Shown: in pieces, positions 17,669 through 25,599 of the stretch
How positions within the stretch are numbered: the stretch's first letter is position 1
Layout of the letters: every line of letters begins with the position of its first letter
Source of the DNA: Gemmatimonadaceae bacterium
GTDB lineage: Bacteria > Gemmatimonadota > Gemmatimonadetes > Gemmatimonadales > Gemmatimonadaceae
Length of the DNA stretch: 52,182 nucleotides
Reading direction: 5' to 3'
Assembly (NCBI GenBank): GCA_030835125.1
Contig: JAUQWM010000056.1
Span: forward strand, 1-52,182
The notes under the pieces: generated by a model
Seen by the model: the letters and a program-made list of their open reading frames with translations, nothing else
Databases searched by the model: none
What the model was told of the DNA's origin: nothing
Made by a program: the position numbers and the translations under genes

Positions 17669-19419
17669 GCCGTCGCGGTGCCCGGTGGCCGGTGGCCGGT
17701 AGCCGCTGGCCGCGTCGCGGCAAGGAGCCTCCCCGCGAGCGCCACCGGGATGGAGCCGAACGACAGCAGTTCGTCGTGGAACGCGCGTGCGTCAAATGCC
17801 GCCCCGCGCACGGCCTCTTCCGCCGTCCGGATCCGCCAGACCTCCCGCACGCCCAGCCAGTACATCATCGCGGTGCCGGGGAACATGCTGCACTTGGTCA
17901 CCTCGCCCAGGGCCGCGGACGGCGTCGCGCCGTACGCCTCGCCGTGAAAGCGGACGGCGTCGTCGAAGGACATCCGTCCCGTGTGCAGCTCGAGGTCCAC
18001 CACGGCGCGCGTCATCAGGCGCACGCGCATGTGGTGTTCCGCGATCCGCTCGTCAGGCGTCAGGGACCCGAGGCCCTCCATGATCTCGGTCGCGTACACC
18101 GCCCAGCCTTCCGCCATCGTCCCGCCGGCGAACATCGCGATCCGGCAGGCGCCGTCCACCGCGGCCACCCGCCCAATGCGCGATGGCGACCGGGCCGCAT
18201 GCCAGTTCTGGACGTGGTGCCCCAGGCCGCCGTGGTGCGCGACATGATTGAGCCGGATCGCCGCGTGGTTCCACGAGCGCGCGAACAGCTGTTCGGCCTC
18301 GGCGTCCGCGGGGGGCGGCAGGAGCACGTCGTAGTGCCCGACCGAAGGCTCCCCGATCGGGGCCGGCGACCGGTACGGCAGGTAATAGAGGTACGGCGCG
18401 GCCCGGCGCGCCCAGTCCGGCGCCTCCCGGTATGGCAGGTCGATCGGGGGCCATTCGACTTCCCCGCGCGACAACTCGCGGCACTCCCGCCACGCCGTCC
18501 GCGCCGCCTCCAGGACCCGGCCCGTGTCGGGATGGTGCGCCGCCAGCCGCCCGGACACGACCGCCCACGCCTCGCCCTGCAGCGCATCGTGCAGGTGGTG
18601 CGTCTCGCGCTCGAGCGCGGCGCGTGCCTCGTGCCGGAGCCGTTCGATGGAAACGTCGACCCAGTGGCCGCGTCGCACCAGGAGGGCGAGCAACCCGTGG
18701 CCGGCCGCATAACGAGTGGACGCCTCGCGCCCGGCCACGTTCGACCGGAACCAGTCGAGCGCGGCCGAGGCGTGCGCCGCCGCGGCCTGCAGCTCGCGGC
18801 ACAGCGCGACCGGCGCGCCCGCCGCGACCGGCCAGCCTGCGAGGTCCGCGAGCAGGAGCACGCCACCATCACACTCGCGCACGGCGCGGTCCCGCCAGGC
18901 GCCGGGCAGCGCGCCCTCACCGAGCGAACGGACGGCGCCATGCAGGAAGGCGGGAAAGGCGCGCAATCGCGCGATCGCCGCCTCGACGCGCGGCGCGATC
19001 GGGGCCGTATCGGCGGCGGCGAGGGCGATCACGGAAAAGAGTGCCTCACCGACCGCGATCGACGGATTCCCCCGCTGGAAATGCCCCGAGTCGTCCTCGG
19101 CCAGCTGCACTTCGAGGATGGCGTCCGCGAGCGCGCCGTCGATCGACAGCCAGTCACGCTGCTGCAGTTCGTCGGAATGCAGCACGCCCAGTCCCGCATC
19201 CGCCAGGGTGCGCCGGAGCCCCCCCATCACCCGGTGCGAGGCCAACAGTCCCTCGGGCGAAAAGTCCGGCAGCTCGTGGTCGTGCGCGTGCACGCCGCAG
19301 AACGTCGCCGTGACCGGTCGCAGGCGGTAGAAGGTCGCGAGGAATGCGTCCAGCGCCACCGCCCGCCGCGCATTCGCCGAGGCCTGTTCCGATGGCTGCG
19401 GCGCGATGGCCGTGGTCAC
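17665..19419 (-). CDS. Divergent DUF885-family protein (metallopeptidase-like)
   Basis: A 584-residue, mostly helical protein matching DUF885, a family thought to be metal-dependent peptidases. The landmark segments are present: HHGGLGHHVQNWHA (~392-405) where most members have HE..PGHH; EGWAVYATEIMEGLG (~435-449); RLMTRAVVDLELHTGRMSFDDA; and FPGTAMMYWLGVREVWRIR near the C-terminus. The Glu that normally follows the first His is a His, and the Pro before GHH is a Leu. No signal peptide is seen, unlike many relatives. GTG 19419 overlaps the Gfo/Idh/MocA stop (GTGA), and the 3' end overlaps the binding-protein start. Its C-terminal tail is encoded by a short repeat. Peptide cleavage after ABC uptake is a fair guess. 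Confidence 0.72.
   Translation of the reverse strand: MTTAIAPQPSEQASANARRAVALDAFLATFYRLRPVTATFCGVHAHDHELPDFSPEGLLASHRVMGGLRRTLADAGLGVLHSDELQQRDWLSIDGALADAILEVQLAEDDSGHFQRGNPSIAVGEALFSVIALAAADTAPIAPRVEAAIARLRAFPAFLHGAVRSLGEGALPGAWRDRAVRECDGGVLLLADLAGWPVAAGAPVALCRELQAAAAHASAALDWFRSNVAGREASTRYAAGHGLLALLVRRGHWVDVSIERLRHEARAALERETHHLHDALQGEAWAVVSGRLAAHHPDTGRVLEAARTAWRECRELSRGEVEWPPIDLPYREAPDWARRAAPYLYYLPYRSPAPIGEPSVGHYDVLLPPPADAEAEQLFARSWNHAAIRLNHVAHHGGLGHHVQNWHAARSPSRIGRVAAVDGACRIAMFAGGTMAEGWAVYATEIMEGLGSLTPDERIAEHHMRVRLMTRAVVDLELHTGRMSFDDAVRFHGEAYGATPSAALGEVTKCSMFPGTAMMYWLGVREVWRIRTAEEAVRGAAFDARAFHDELLSFGSIPVALAGRLLAATRPAATGHRPPGTATA
17684..17714. repeat. Short-period repeat (GGTGGCCGGTA)n in a 3' coding end
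   Basis: GGTGGCC-GGTGGCC-GGTAGCC-GCTGGCC, four 7 bp units, encode part of the C-terminal tail (RPAATGHRPPGT) of the DUF885 protein. Confidence 0.6.
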
Positions 19420-20549
19420 GACGAGGCCTCCACGAGCGGCAGCGACACCCACCGGCGTTCCCGGTATGACCGTTCCACCGCATTGATCACTTCCTGCACC
19501 CTCGCTCCATCGGCAAAGTCCGCCTCGTTCCGGTCGTCGCCCGAGAGCAGCTCGGAGATGAACGACGACACCAGGTTCGCATAGAACAGTGTCCGCCACG
19601 ATTCCCGCGCGTTCCCGCCCGGGGGGTAGAACCGCTCCGGCACGGTCATGGTCTCGAATTCGACGGCGTCGGGCTTCGCGCCCCGCAGCACCTCGCAGAT
19701 GCCCCGCTCCTCGACCAGGCGGCAGATCAGGGCACCTTCGCTGCCGTACATCCGCGCCTCGAGTCCCGGGTAGTTGCCGACGGTCACAAAGCTCGTTTGC
19801 ACGCTGCCGATGGCGCCATTGGCGAATTCCCCGAGGAAGATGTCGCCATCGTCGATGTTCATACGCATCATGCGCCCCGTGGCGCGGACCATCCGCTCGG
19901 GAATGAAGTTGCGCATCGTGCCGACGACCTGCGCGAACGGGCTCCCGGTGAACCACATCCCCAGGTCTATGATCGGCGCGCCGTATCCCTCGAGCGACGA
20001 GACATGCAGGACCGACGGGTCGGCATCCGGATCCACCTGTCGCAACGGTGTCTTCGGATCGAGCCACTGCGAGTTCTGCTCGTAACCGTTGAAGATGAAC
20101 GGCGTGCCGATGAAGCCCTCGTCGATGAGCGCCTTCATGTACTGCATCGCGGGGCTGAAGCGGAAGGTGAAACCGAGTCGCGTCTTCAACCGCCGCGACC
20201 GCGCAAAGGCCGAGGCGCGCAACGTCTCGCGGTAATCGAAGGCGACGGGCTTCTCGCAGAGGACGTGTTTCCCGGCCTCCAGGGCGGCCATGCTCAGCTC
20301 GAAGTGCGTCGCGCTGGGCGTGCAGACGTCGACCAGGTCGACGTCTTCGCGCCTGACGACCTCGGTATGGTCCCGCGCGACGACCGGGATCCCGAAGGCC
20401 GCCGCCGCATCCTGCGCCAGGGCGCGATCAGGATCGGCAATCGCGACCACCCGGCACCGCGGGTCGCGCAGGTAGCCGGGAAGGTGCGCGTGCCTGGCCC
20501 ACGCCCCGGCACCCAGGACGGCGACGCGGATGATGCGCTCGGAAGTCAC
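19416..20549 (-). CDS. Gfo/Idh/MocA-family oxidoreductase
   Basis: A 377-residue NAD(P)-dependent oxidoreductase. N-terminal Rossmann fold: VAVLGAGAWARHAHLPGY (~9-26), then CTPSATHFELSMAALEAGKHVLCEKPVA, which contains the conserved EKP with the catalytic Lys (~94-96). The usual C-terminal-domain D-x-x-x-H motif reads DLGMWFTG, so the His is a Trp here. Family substrates are sugars, inositols and their acids. Start is GTG 20549, because the frame upstream has no conserved residues and overlaps the promoter region of the divergent PadR gene. First gene of a run with DUF885 and the ABC components, linked by overlaps. Confidence 0.85.
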   Translation of the reverse strand: MTSERIIRVAVLGAGAWARHAHLPGYLRDPRCRVVAIADPDRALAQDAAAAFGIPVVARDHTEVVRREDVDLVDVCTPSATHFELSMAALEAGKHVLCEKPVAFDYRETLRASAFARSRRLKTRLGFTFRFSPAMQYMKALIDEGFIGTPFIFNGYEQNSQWLDPKTPLRQVDPDADPSVLHVSSLEGYGAPIIDLGMWFTGSPFAQVVGTMRNFIPERMVRATGRMMRMNIDDGDIFLGEFANGAIGSVQTSFVTVGNYPGLEARMYGSEGALICRLVEERGICEVLRGAKPDAVEFETMTVPERFYPPGGNARESWRTLFYANLVSSFISELLSGDDRNEADFADGARVQEVINAVERSYRERRWVSLPLVEASS

Positions 20550-20706
20550 GACGGGGATCCGGGGGACGGCATGGGCGAGCGAATGTAAGGCCGTGTCTCG
20601 GCCCCACGGCAGAGGGGTCGGCCGATCCCTGGACGGGCCGGGAGGACGCCCTGCGCCGGATTCCCGTGCCCCGCCCTTGAAACCAGCGCCGCCGATGTGC
20701 GTACTT

Positions 20707-20725
20707 CCCCATACCTGGTAAGGGG
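20707..20725. promoter_or_regulatory. Candidate PadR operator overlapping promoter/RBS
   Basis: CCCC-A-TACC-T-GGTA-A-GGGG is a 19-base near-perfect palindrome lying just upstream of the PadR start. Its right arm is part of the AGGGGAGA ribosome site (20721-20728). PadR proteins bind short palindromes and repress their own operons, so autoregulation here is plausible. Confidence 0.45.
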
Positions 20726-20732
20726 AGACACC

Positions 20733-21065
20733 ATGGATCGCGGCGCGATGGACCTCATGCAGGGCACGCTCGATGTGCTCATCCTCCGCACTCTCGCGTG
20801 GCAGCCGATGCACGGCTACGCCGTGTCGCGCTGGATCCGCGAGCGCACCGAGGGCACGATCGAGATCGAGGATGCGCCGCTGTACAAGGCACTCCATCGG
20901 CTCGAGCGGGCCGGGTGCGTGCTGGCCGAGTGGGGGCTTTCCGAGAACAACCGCCGGGCGCGGTATTACCGGCTCACCGCGGCGGGACGCCAGCGACTCC
21001 GCGCCGAGGAATCGTCGTGGCGGCGATACGCGGCCGCGGTGTCCCGCGTACTGGAACCGGCGTGA
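20733..21065 (+). CDS. PadR-family transcriptional regulator
   Basis: A 110-residue winged-helix regulator. PadR signature: MQGTLDVLILRTLAW near residue 7, HGYAVSRWI (~27-35), IEDAPLYKALHRLERAGCV (~45-63), and YYRLTAAGRQRL (~78-89). ATG 20733 follows the AGGGGAGA site by four bases; an earlier in-frame ATG 20697 has no such site and would add a non-conserved 12 residues. Its stop overlaps the permease start (TGATG). PadR-ADOP pairs are a hallmark of Acidobacteriota and Gemmatimonadota; the regulator is expected to control the permease in response to an unknown compound. Confidence 0.92.
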   Translation: MDRGAMDLMQGTLDVLILRTLAWQPMHGYAVSRWIRERTEGTIEIEDAPLYKALHRLERAGCVLAEWGLSENNRRARYYRLTAAGRQRLRAEESSWRRYAAAVSRVLEPA

Positions 21066-23755
21066 TGCGCCGCCTCTTCCAGTTCGGGCGCCGGTCGGGG
21101 GGCATGATCCGCCGGGACGTGGATGCCGAGATCGAGTTCCACCTGGCGGCGCGCGCTGACGAACTCGAGCGGGCGGGCGTGAGCGCTGGCGAGGCCCGGG
21201 CGCGGGCCGTCCGCGAGTTCGGGGACCTCGAGGACGCGCGCCGCTACCTGCGGCGGCTGGACCGCGACATCGAGCAGGATCGTCGCCGGCGGGACTTCCT
21301 GAGTGAGCTGCGGCAGGACCTCGCCTTCGGCGTCCGGATGCTGCGCCGGGCGCCGACCTTCACCCTGACCGCCATCCTCACCATCGCGTTAGGCGTCGGG
21401 GCCAACACGGCCATCTTCTCCGTCGTCCATGGCATCGTCTTCAAGCCCCTGCCCTTCCCGCACCCCGGGCAGCTGGTGAAAGTCTGGTCGTCGAACGTGG
21501 AGGCGGGCAACCCGCGCGGCGCCGTCTCGCCCGTGGACCTGGACGACTGGCGCGCCCAGCGCACCCGCTTCACCGACATCGGCGGGTACTGGTTCGCCGA
21601 CGAGGGCAGCGGCGTCGACCTCACCGGTGACGGCGACCCGCAGCGGCTGTCGGTGGCCTTCGTGACCCCGGGGTTCTTCCCGGCTCTTGGGATGCGCACC
21701 GCGCTCGGGCGCGTGCCGCGCGAGGACGAGATGGTACGCGGCGGGGACGACCGGGTCGTCGTGCTGTCGCATGGCTTCTGGCAGCGGCGTTTCGGCTCGG
21801 ACTCCGCCATCGTGGCGCGCACGATCACGCTCAATGGCGCGCCGTACCGGGTGGTTGGCGTGCTGTCGCCCGAGGCCCGCTTTCCCTCGGACCGCCTCGA
21901 GGCCTGGATCCCCTACTCCACCATCCCCGACGAGAGCATCCCCCGCATCCGTCCGGTGCGCGTGCTGGACGTGGTGGCCCGGATGAAGGAGGGGGTGTCG
22001 CTGGCCCAGGCGCAGCAGGAGATGAACGCGATCGCGGCGCGGCTTGCCGCCACCTATCCCGAGGACGCCCACTGGGGCGCGGCCACCGTCGTGCCCCTGT
22101 CGGACGCGATCATCGGCAACGTCCGTCGCGGCCTCGTGTCCCTGCTCGGCGCGGTGGGGTTCGTGCTCGTGATGGCGTGCGTCAATGTCGCCAGCCTGCT
22201 GCTGGCCCGGTCCTCGATCCGCGAGCGGGAGGTGGCGGTGCGGCTGTCCCTCGGCGCGACCCCCGGACGGCTCGTCAGGCAGGTCTTGACCGAGAGCCTG
22301 CTCCTCGCGCTGATCGGCAGCGCCGTCGGGGTTGCGCTGGCCGCGGCCGGGTCCCGCGCCCTGGTAGCGCTGGCGGCCGGCCAGTTGCCACGGACCAGCG
22401 AGGTCTCGCTCGACGGGACGGTGCTGCTCTTCGCGCTCGCGGCTTCCATCGCGACCGGCCTGCTGTTCGGCCTCGCCCCGGCCATGCGCGCCGCCACGAC
22501 CAACCTGCAGTCCTCCCTGCGGGAAGCGGGGCGCGGACTGGTGAGCGGTGGCGCACAACGCCTGCGCACGGGACTGGTCGTCGTCGAAGTCGCGCTGGCG
22601 GTGGTGCTGATCGTCGGTGCCGGCCTCATGACCCGCAGCTTCGTCGCGTTGCTGCGCGTCGACCTGGGCTTCCGGCCCGAACGCCTGCTGGCCGTCAACT
22701 ACACCATCAGTACCACCCGGCATCCAGGCCCGGCTTACCGGATGGTGTACCGTGACGTGATCGACCGCGTCCGCACGGTGCCCGGACTGGTGTCGGTCGG
22801 CGCGACGAAACACGCGCCGTTCCGCGGCAACGGGGAGCGCATCGGCTTCCTCCCAGAGGGCATGGCCGCTGCCGCGAACGAGCAGCAGCCCACGGCGGCG
22901 CTCCATCACGTCAGCGATGCGTACTTCGCGACCATTGGCGCACGAATCCTCCAGGGTCGCGAGTACGACGCCGATGACGGCGCGCCGCGCCGCACGACCC
23001 CGGGGGCCGCGCCCGTCTTCGCACAGGCGGCAACAGTCATCGTGAACCGGACCCTCGCCGACCGCTATTTCCCCGGCGGCAACGCCGTCGGCCGGACGCT
23101 GCGCATCGGGACGTTCGCCGTCCCCATCATCGGGGTGGTCGCCGACATCCGGCAGGTCACCGTCGAGGAGCCGGTGCAGCCCACCGTGTACATCAACAAC
23201 CTGATGAACTCGCGCGTGCAGGTGACCCTCGTCGCCCGCACGCGGGGCGACCCGCTGGCGATGGCCACCGCCGTCCGCGATGCCATCTGGTCCGTCGATC
23301 GTGAGCAGACGATCACGTCGATCTTCACCTTCGACCAGCTGGTCGGAGAGGCGGTCGCCCGGCCGCGCCTGCTCACGGTCCTGCTGGGCCTCTTTGGCGT
23401 CGTCGGGCTGTCGTTAGGCGCGGTCGGCCTGTACGGCGTCCTGGCGTACCTCGTCAGCAGCCGCCAGCGCGAGATCGGCGTCCGCATCGCGCTCGGGGCG
23501 CCGCGACGCGCCGTGCTGGCGATGGTCGTCAGGCGCGGCGTGATCATGGCCGGGCTTGGCACCGCCATCGGACTCGCCGCCGCACTCCTGCTGACGCGGT
23601 ACCTGGAGGACGTGTTGTACGGCATCCCCCCGACGGATCCGCTCACCTACCTGGCCGTGGTGGGGTCGATGGTCGCGGTGGCGGCGCTGGCCAGTGCCGT
23701 GCCGGCACGACGGGCCACCCAGGTTGATCCCGCGATCGCGTTCCGGAGCGACTGA
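21065..23755 (+). CDS. ADOP-type duplicated FtsX/MacB permease
   Basis: An 896-residue permease of the 'acidobacterial duplicated orphan permease' type. The cytosolic N-terminus (~1-80, with DVDAEIEFHLAARADELERAG) is characteristic. Then comes a first MacB-like unit (TM at ~100-120 with LTIALGVGANTAIFSVVHG, periplasmic core, three TM at ~360-490 including EREVAVRLSLGATPGRLVRQ) and a second unit ending with RQREIGVRIALGAPRRAVLA and the final helices at ~770-890. Members lack an ATPase of their own and may export small molecules or transmit force like MacB. Coupled to PadR by TGATG. Confidence 0.92.
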   Translation: MRRLFQFGRRSGGMIRRDVDAEIEFHLAARADELERAGVSAGEARARAVREFGDLEDARRYLRRLDRDIEQDRRRRDFLSELRQDLAFGVRMLRRAPTFTLTAILTIALGVGANTAIFSVVHGIVFKPLPFPHPGQLVKVWSSNVEAGNPRGAVSPVDLDDWRAQRTRFTDIGGYWFADEGSGVDLTGDGDPQRLSVAFVTPGFFPALGMRTALGRVPREDEMVRGGDDRVVVLSHGFWQRRFGSDSAIVARTITLNGAPYRVVGVLSPEARFPSDRLEAWIPYSTIPDESIPRIRPVRVLDVVARMKEGVSLAQAQQEMNAIAARLAATYPEDAHWGAATVVPLSDAIIGNVRRGLVSLLGAVGFVLVMACVNVASLLLARSSIREREVAVRLSLGATPGRLVRQVLTESLLLALIGSAVGVALAAAGSRALVALAAGQLPRTSEVSLDGTVLLFALAASIATGLLFGLAPAMRAATTNLQSSLREAGRGLVSGGAQRLRTGLVVVEVALAVVLIVGAGLMTRSFVALLRVDLGFRPERLLAVNYTISTTRHPGPAYRMVYRDVIDRVRTVPGLVSVGATKHAPFRGNGERIGFLPEGMAAAANEQQPTAALHHVSDAYFATIGARILQGREYDADDGAPRRTTPGAAPVFAQAATVIVNRTLADRYFPGGNAVGRTLRIGTFAVPIIGVVADIRQVTVEEPVQPTVYINNLMNSRVQVTLVARTRGDPLAMATAVRDAIWSVDREQTITSIFTFDQLVGEAVARPRLLTVLLGLFGVVGLSLGAVGLYGVLAYLVSSRQREIGVRIALGAPRRAVLAMVVRRGVIMAGLGTAIGLAAALLLTRYLEDVLYGIPPTDPLTYLAVVGSMVAVAALASAVPARRATQVDPAIAFRSD

Positions 23756-23904
23756 CTGGTTTTTCCGGACCAGCGTGGCCGCCTTCCCCTACGGTGCTCG
23801 ACCGGCCGGCAGGCCACCATTGTGGTTGCGGAAAAGAAGGCCGTGGCCGGCCCCGCAGGCGATTCGCCCCTCCCACCGGCCACCGCAGCCATGAGGGACC
23901 GGCC

Positions 23905-24606
23905 ATGAAGAACACTCGATCCGTCCTGATCACCGCATCCGTCATCGCATCAGCCGCGATGCTCATGCCGGATACCTCCGCCGCGCAGGACCGGCGGATC
24001 GTCATTACGCCCTGGGCGGGCGCGTTCGTGCCCGCGACCAAGGTCGCGCAGGTCAAGTCGGTTGCCGGCGGCGTCACGTCCATCCACGGCATCCAGCAGC
24101 AGAGCGCGCTCGCGCTCGGCCTGAACGCCAGCTACTGGTTCACCGACCTCGCCGGCATCGAAGTCGGCGGTGCCTGGGCGTTCAGCGATGCCAAGGCTTC
24201 GCTCGGACTCGGCAGCGCGGTGCCGGGGATGCATTTCGCGGGCAATGAGTCCGCCCGCGTCATCGTCGGCAGCGCCAAGCTGATGGTCAACCTGCTGCCG
24301 CTGTCGGACCGCACGGCGCTCCGGCTCGGCGTCGGCCCCGCGATCATCAGTCGCGGTGGCAGCGCGTATGACGCGGACTCGCACGGCGAGTTCACCGGAC
24401 TCACCAGCGTCGGCGGCGCGATCTCGCTCTGCACGCGGTTGCCGCTGACGGACTTCATCTCCCTGCGGGTGCGCGCCGAGGACTTCATGTACTCCTCGAA
24501 ACTGCGCTTCCGCGAGGCCGGCGATCCGTCCGCATTCTCGTTCGGCTCCCGGCTCCAGAACGACATGGTCTTCTCGGCAGGCCTGCAGATGGTCTTCTGG
24601 CGCTGA
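23905..24606 (+). CDS. Small outer-membrane beta-barrel protein
   Basis: A 233-residue protein with signal peptide (first ~27 residues, ending SAAQ) and alternating amphipathic strands typical of 8-stranded barrels (OmpW/OmpA-barrel-like): ITPWAGAFVPAT, ALGLNASYWFTDLAGIEVGG, KLMVNLLPL, LRLGVGPAIIS, FISLRVRAEDF, and the terminal FSAGLQMVFWR. It ends in Phe-Trp-Arg rather than a bare aromatic residue. GAGGGA at 23893-23898 serves ATG 23905. No specific function can be assigned. Confidence 0.72.
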   Translation: MKNTRSVLITASVIASAAMLMPDTSAAQDRRIVITPWAGAFVPATKVAQVKSVAGGVTSIHGIQQQSALALGLNASYWFTDLAGIEVGGAWAFSDAKASLGLGSAVPGMHFAGNESARVIVGSAKLMVNLLPLSDRTALRLGVGPAIISRGGSAYDADSHGEFTGLTSVGGAISLCTRLPLTDFISLRVRAEDFMYSSKLRFREAGDPSAFSFGSRLQNDMVFSAGLQMVFWR

Positions 24607-24658
24607 CCAGGTGATCATCGGCGGTCGCGTCTGACTCGCGACCCGCTCGACAGGCCGG

Positions 24659-24688
24659 CGCGGCGTCACCCCACTGGGTGGCGCCGCG
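24659..24688 (+). terminator. Strong GC hairpin after the barrel gene
   Basis: The arm at 24659-24671 (CGCGGCGTCACCC) pairs with GGGTGGCGCCGCG (24676-24688), thirteen pairs including one G-U, with a four-base loop CACT. A short GTTG follows rather than a T-run. Placed 53 bases after the stop, it is a likely terminator. Confidence 0.55.
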
Positions 24689-24785
24689 TTGCTCGTGCAG
24701 TCCGGGCGGACACCACGAAGGCCCGTGGACTCACGCGACTCGCACGGTGAGCCCCGGGCGGCCGCCATTGCGCCTTAGGTAAGTG

Positions 24786-25079
24786 ATGGCAGACCCGGCC
24801 CCGCTCAACGATGGTCCCACGTGGGACCGCATCAGGAACCTGTTCTGGGACACGTTCGAGGCGACCGCGGATGACCGTCGGCGCATCCTCGATGCCCGGG
24901 CGGGCAACGACCCTTCCGTGAGGCGGCGCGTCGAGGACCTGCTGGCCGCTCACGACCGTCCCGACGGGGCGCTCGACCGCCCGGCGCTGGCGTCGCTTCA
25001 CGGAATCGATCCCCTGCACCTGCCCGTTCAACCCGACCCGGTGCAACCAGGCTTGGAGCGGACGCCCTCCCCCGAGTGA
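24786..25079 (+). CDS. Orphan N-terminal front-end of a Ser/Thr kinase (probable fragment)
   Basis: A 97-residue protein beginning MADPAPLNDGPTWDRIRNLF. Residues ~10-60 (WDRIRNLFWDTFE..ADDRRRILDARAGNDPSVRRRVEDLLAAHDRP) match the short helical segment that precedes the kinase domain in many Acidobacteriota/Gemmatimonadota serine/threonine kinases. No kinase domain follows; the frame ends after a Pro-rich tail. A truncated kinase gene is likelier than a dedicated small protein. ATG 24786 directly follows GTG 24783. Confidence 0.5.
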   Translation: MADPAPLNDGPTWDRIRNLFWDTFEATADDRRRILDARAGNDPSVRRRVEDLLAAHDRPDGALDRPALASLHGIDPLHLPVQPDPVQPGLERTPSPE

Positions 25080-25103
25080 GCCGCAGGTCCACATCCGCCG
25101 TCT

Positions 25104-25448
25104 TCAGGGTCGAGGATCCGGGTACGACTGGATGAATGTCGGACTCAGGTGGACATCCAGCTGCACGAGCGGCCCGTCGCCGATCGCCGTGAAGCCGTGT
25201 ACTTCCCCGGCCTTGATCACGAGGATGTCTCCCGCTCCCGCCTCGAACTCCTCCCCATTCACCACCCAACGACCTCGTCCCTCCTGGATGAACTGGATCT
25301 CGTCATACGGATGGAAATGAGGCCGGGGACCTGAGCCGGGTGCCCCGTTGAAGAGAAAGACCGAGACGTTGACGTCCCCCTGGTTCGCACCGACGAAGTT
25401 GTGCGAGCTGCCCCGGAAGGGCAGGTCCTGACGACGGACACGGAGCAT
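25104..25448 (-). CDS. Small cupin-domain protein
   Basis: A 114-residue cupin: motif 1 PRPHFHPYDEIQFIQEGRG (~39-57) with two His and a Glu, motif 2 AGAGDILVIKAGEVHGF (~68-84) with the distal His. The frame continues open for a further 980 codons upstream as an antisense shadow of the BIG2 gene, but ATG 25448 gives a typical cupin length and the upstream part has no conserved features. Could act as sugar- or phenol-type dioxygenase/isomerase or as a sensor. Confidence 0.75.
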   Translation of the reverse strand: MLRVRRQDLPFRGSSHNFVGANQGDVNVSVFLFNGAPGSGPRPHFHPYDEIQFIQEGRGRWVVNGEEFEAGAGDILVIKAGEVHGFTAIGDGPLVQLDVHLSPTFIQSYPDPRP

Positions 25449-25599
25449 CGGTCTGTGGTGATGGTGACATTGCCGACCCCGGAGTGAAGCCGGTGCGGTA
25501 GCATCGCACCGCAGAACCCGCTTGTCACCCCGGAGACGGATCCCGGCGCGCGACGCACAGCGGTGTCCAGTATCCCCCCCTGGATGAATAGCGCCCACG

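Noticed and set aside
23757-23775. Small hairpin CTGGT...ACCAG after the ADOP stop
   Set aside because: Only five pairs; too weak to call a terminator.
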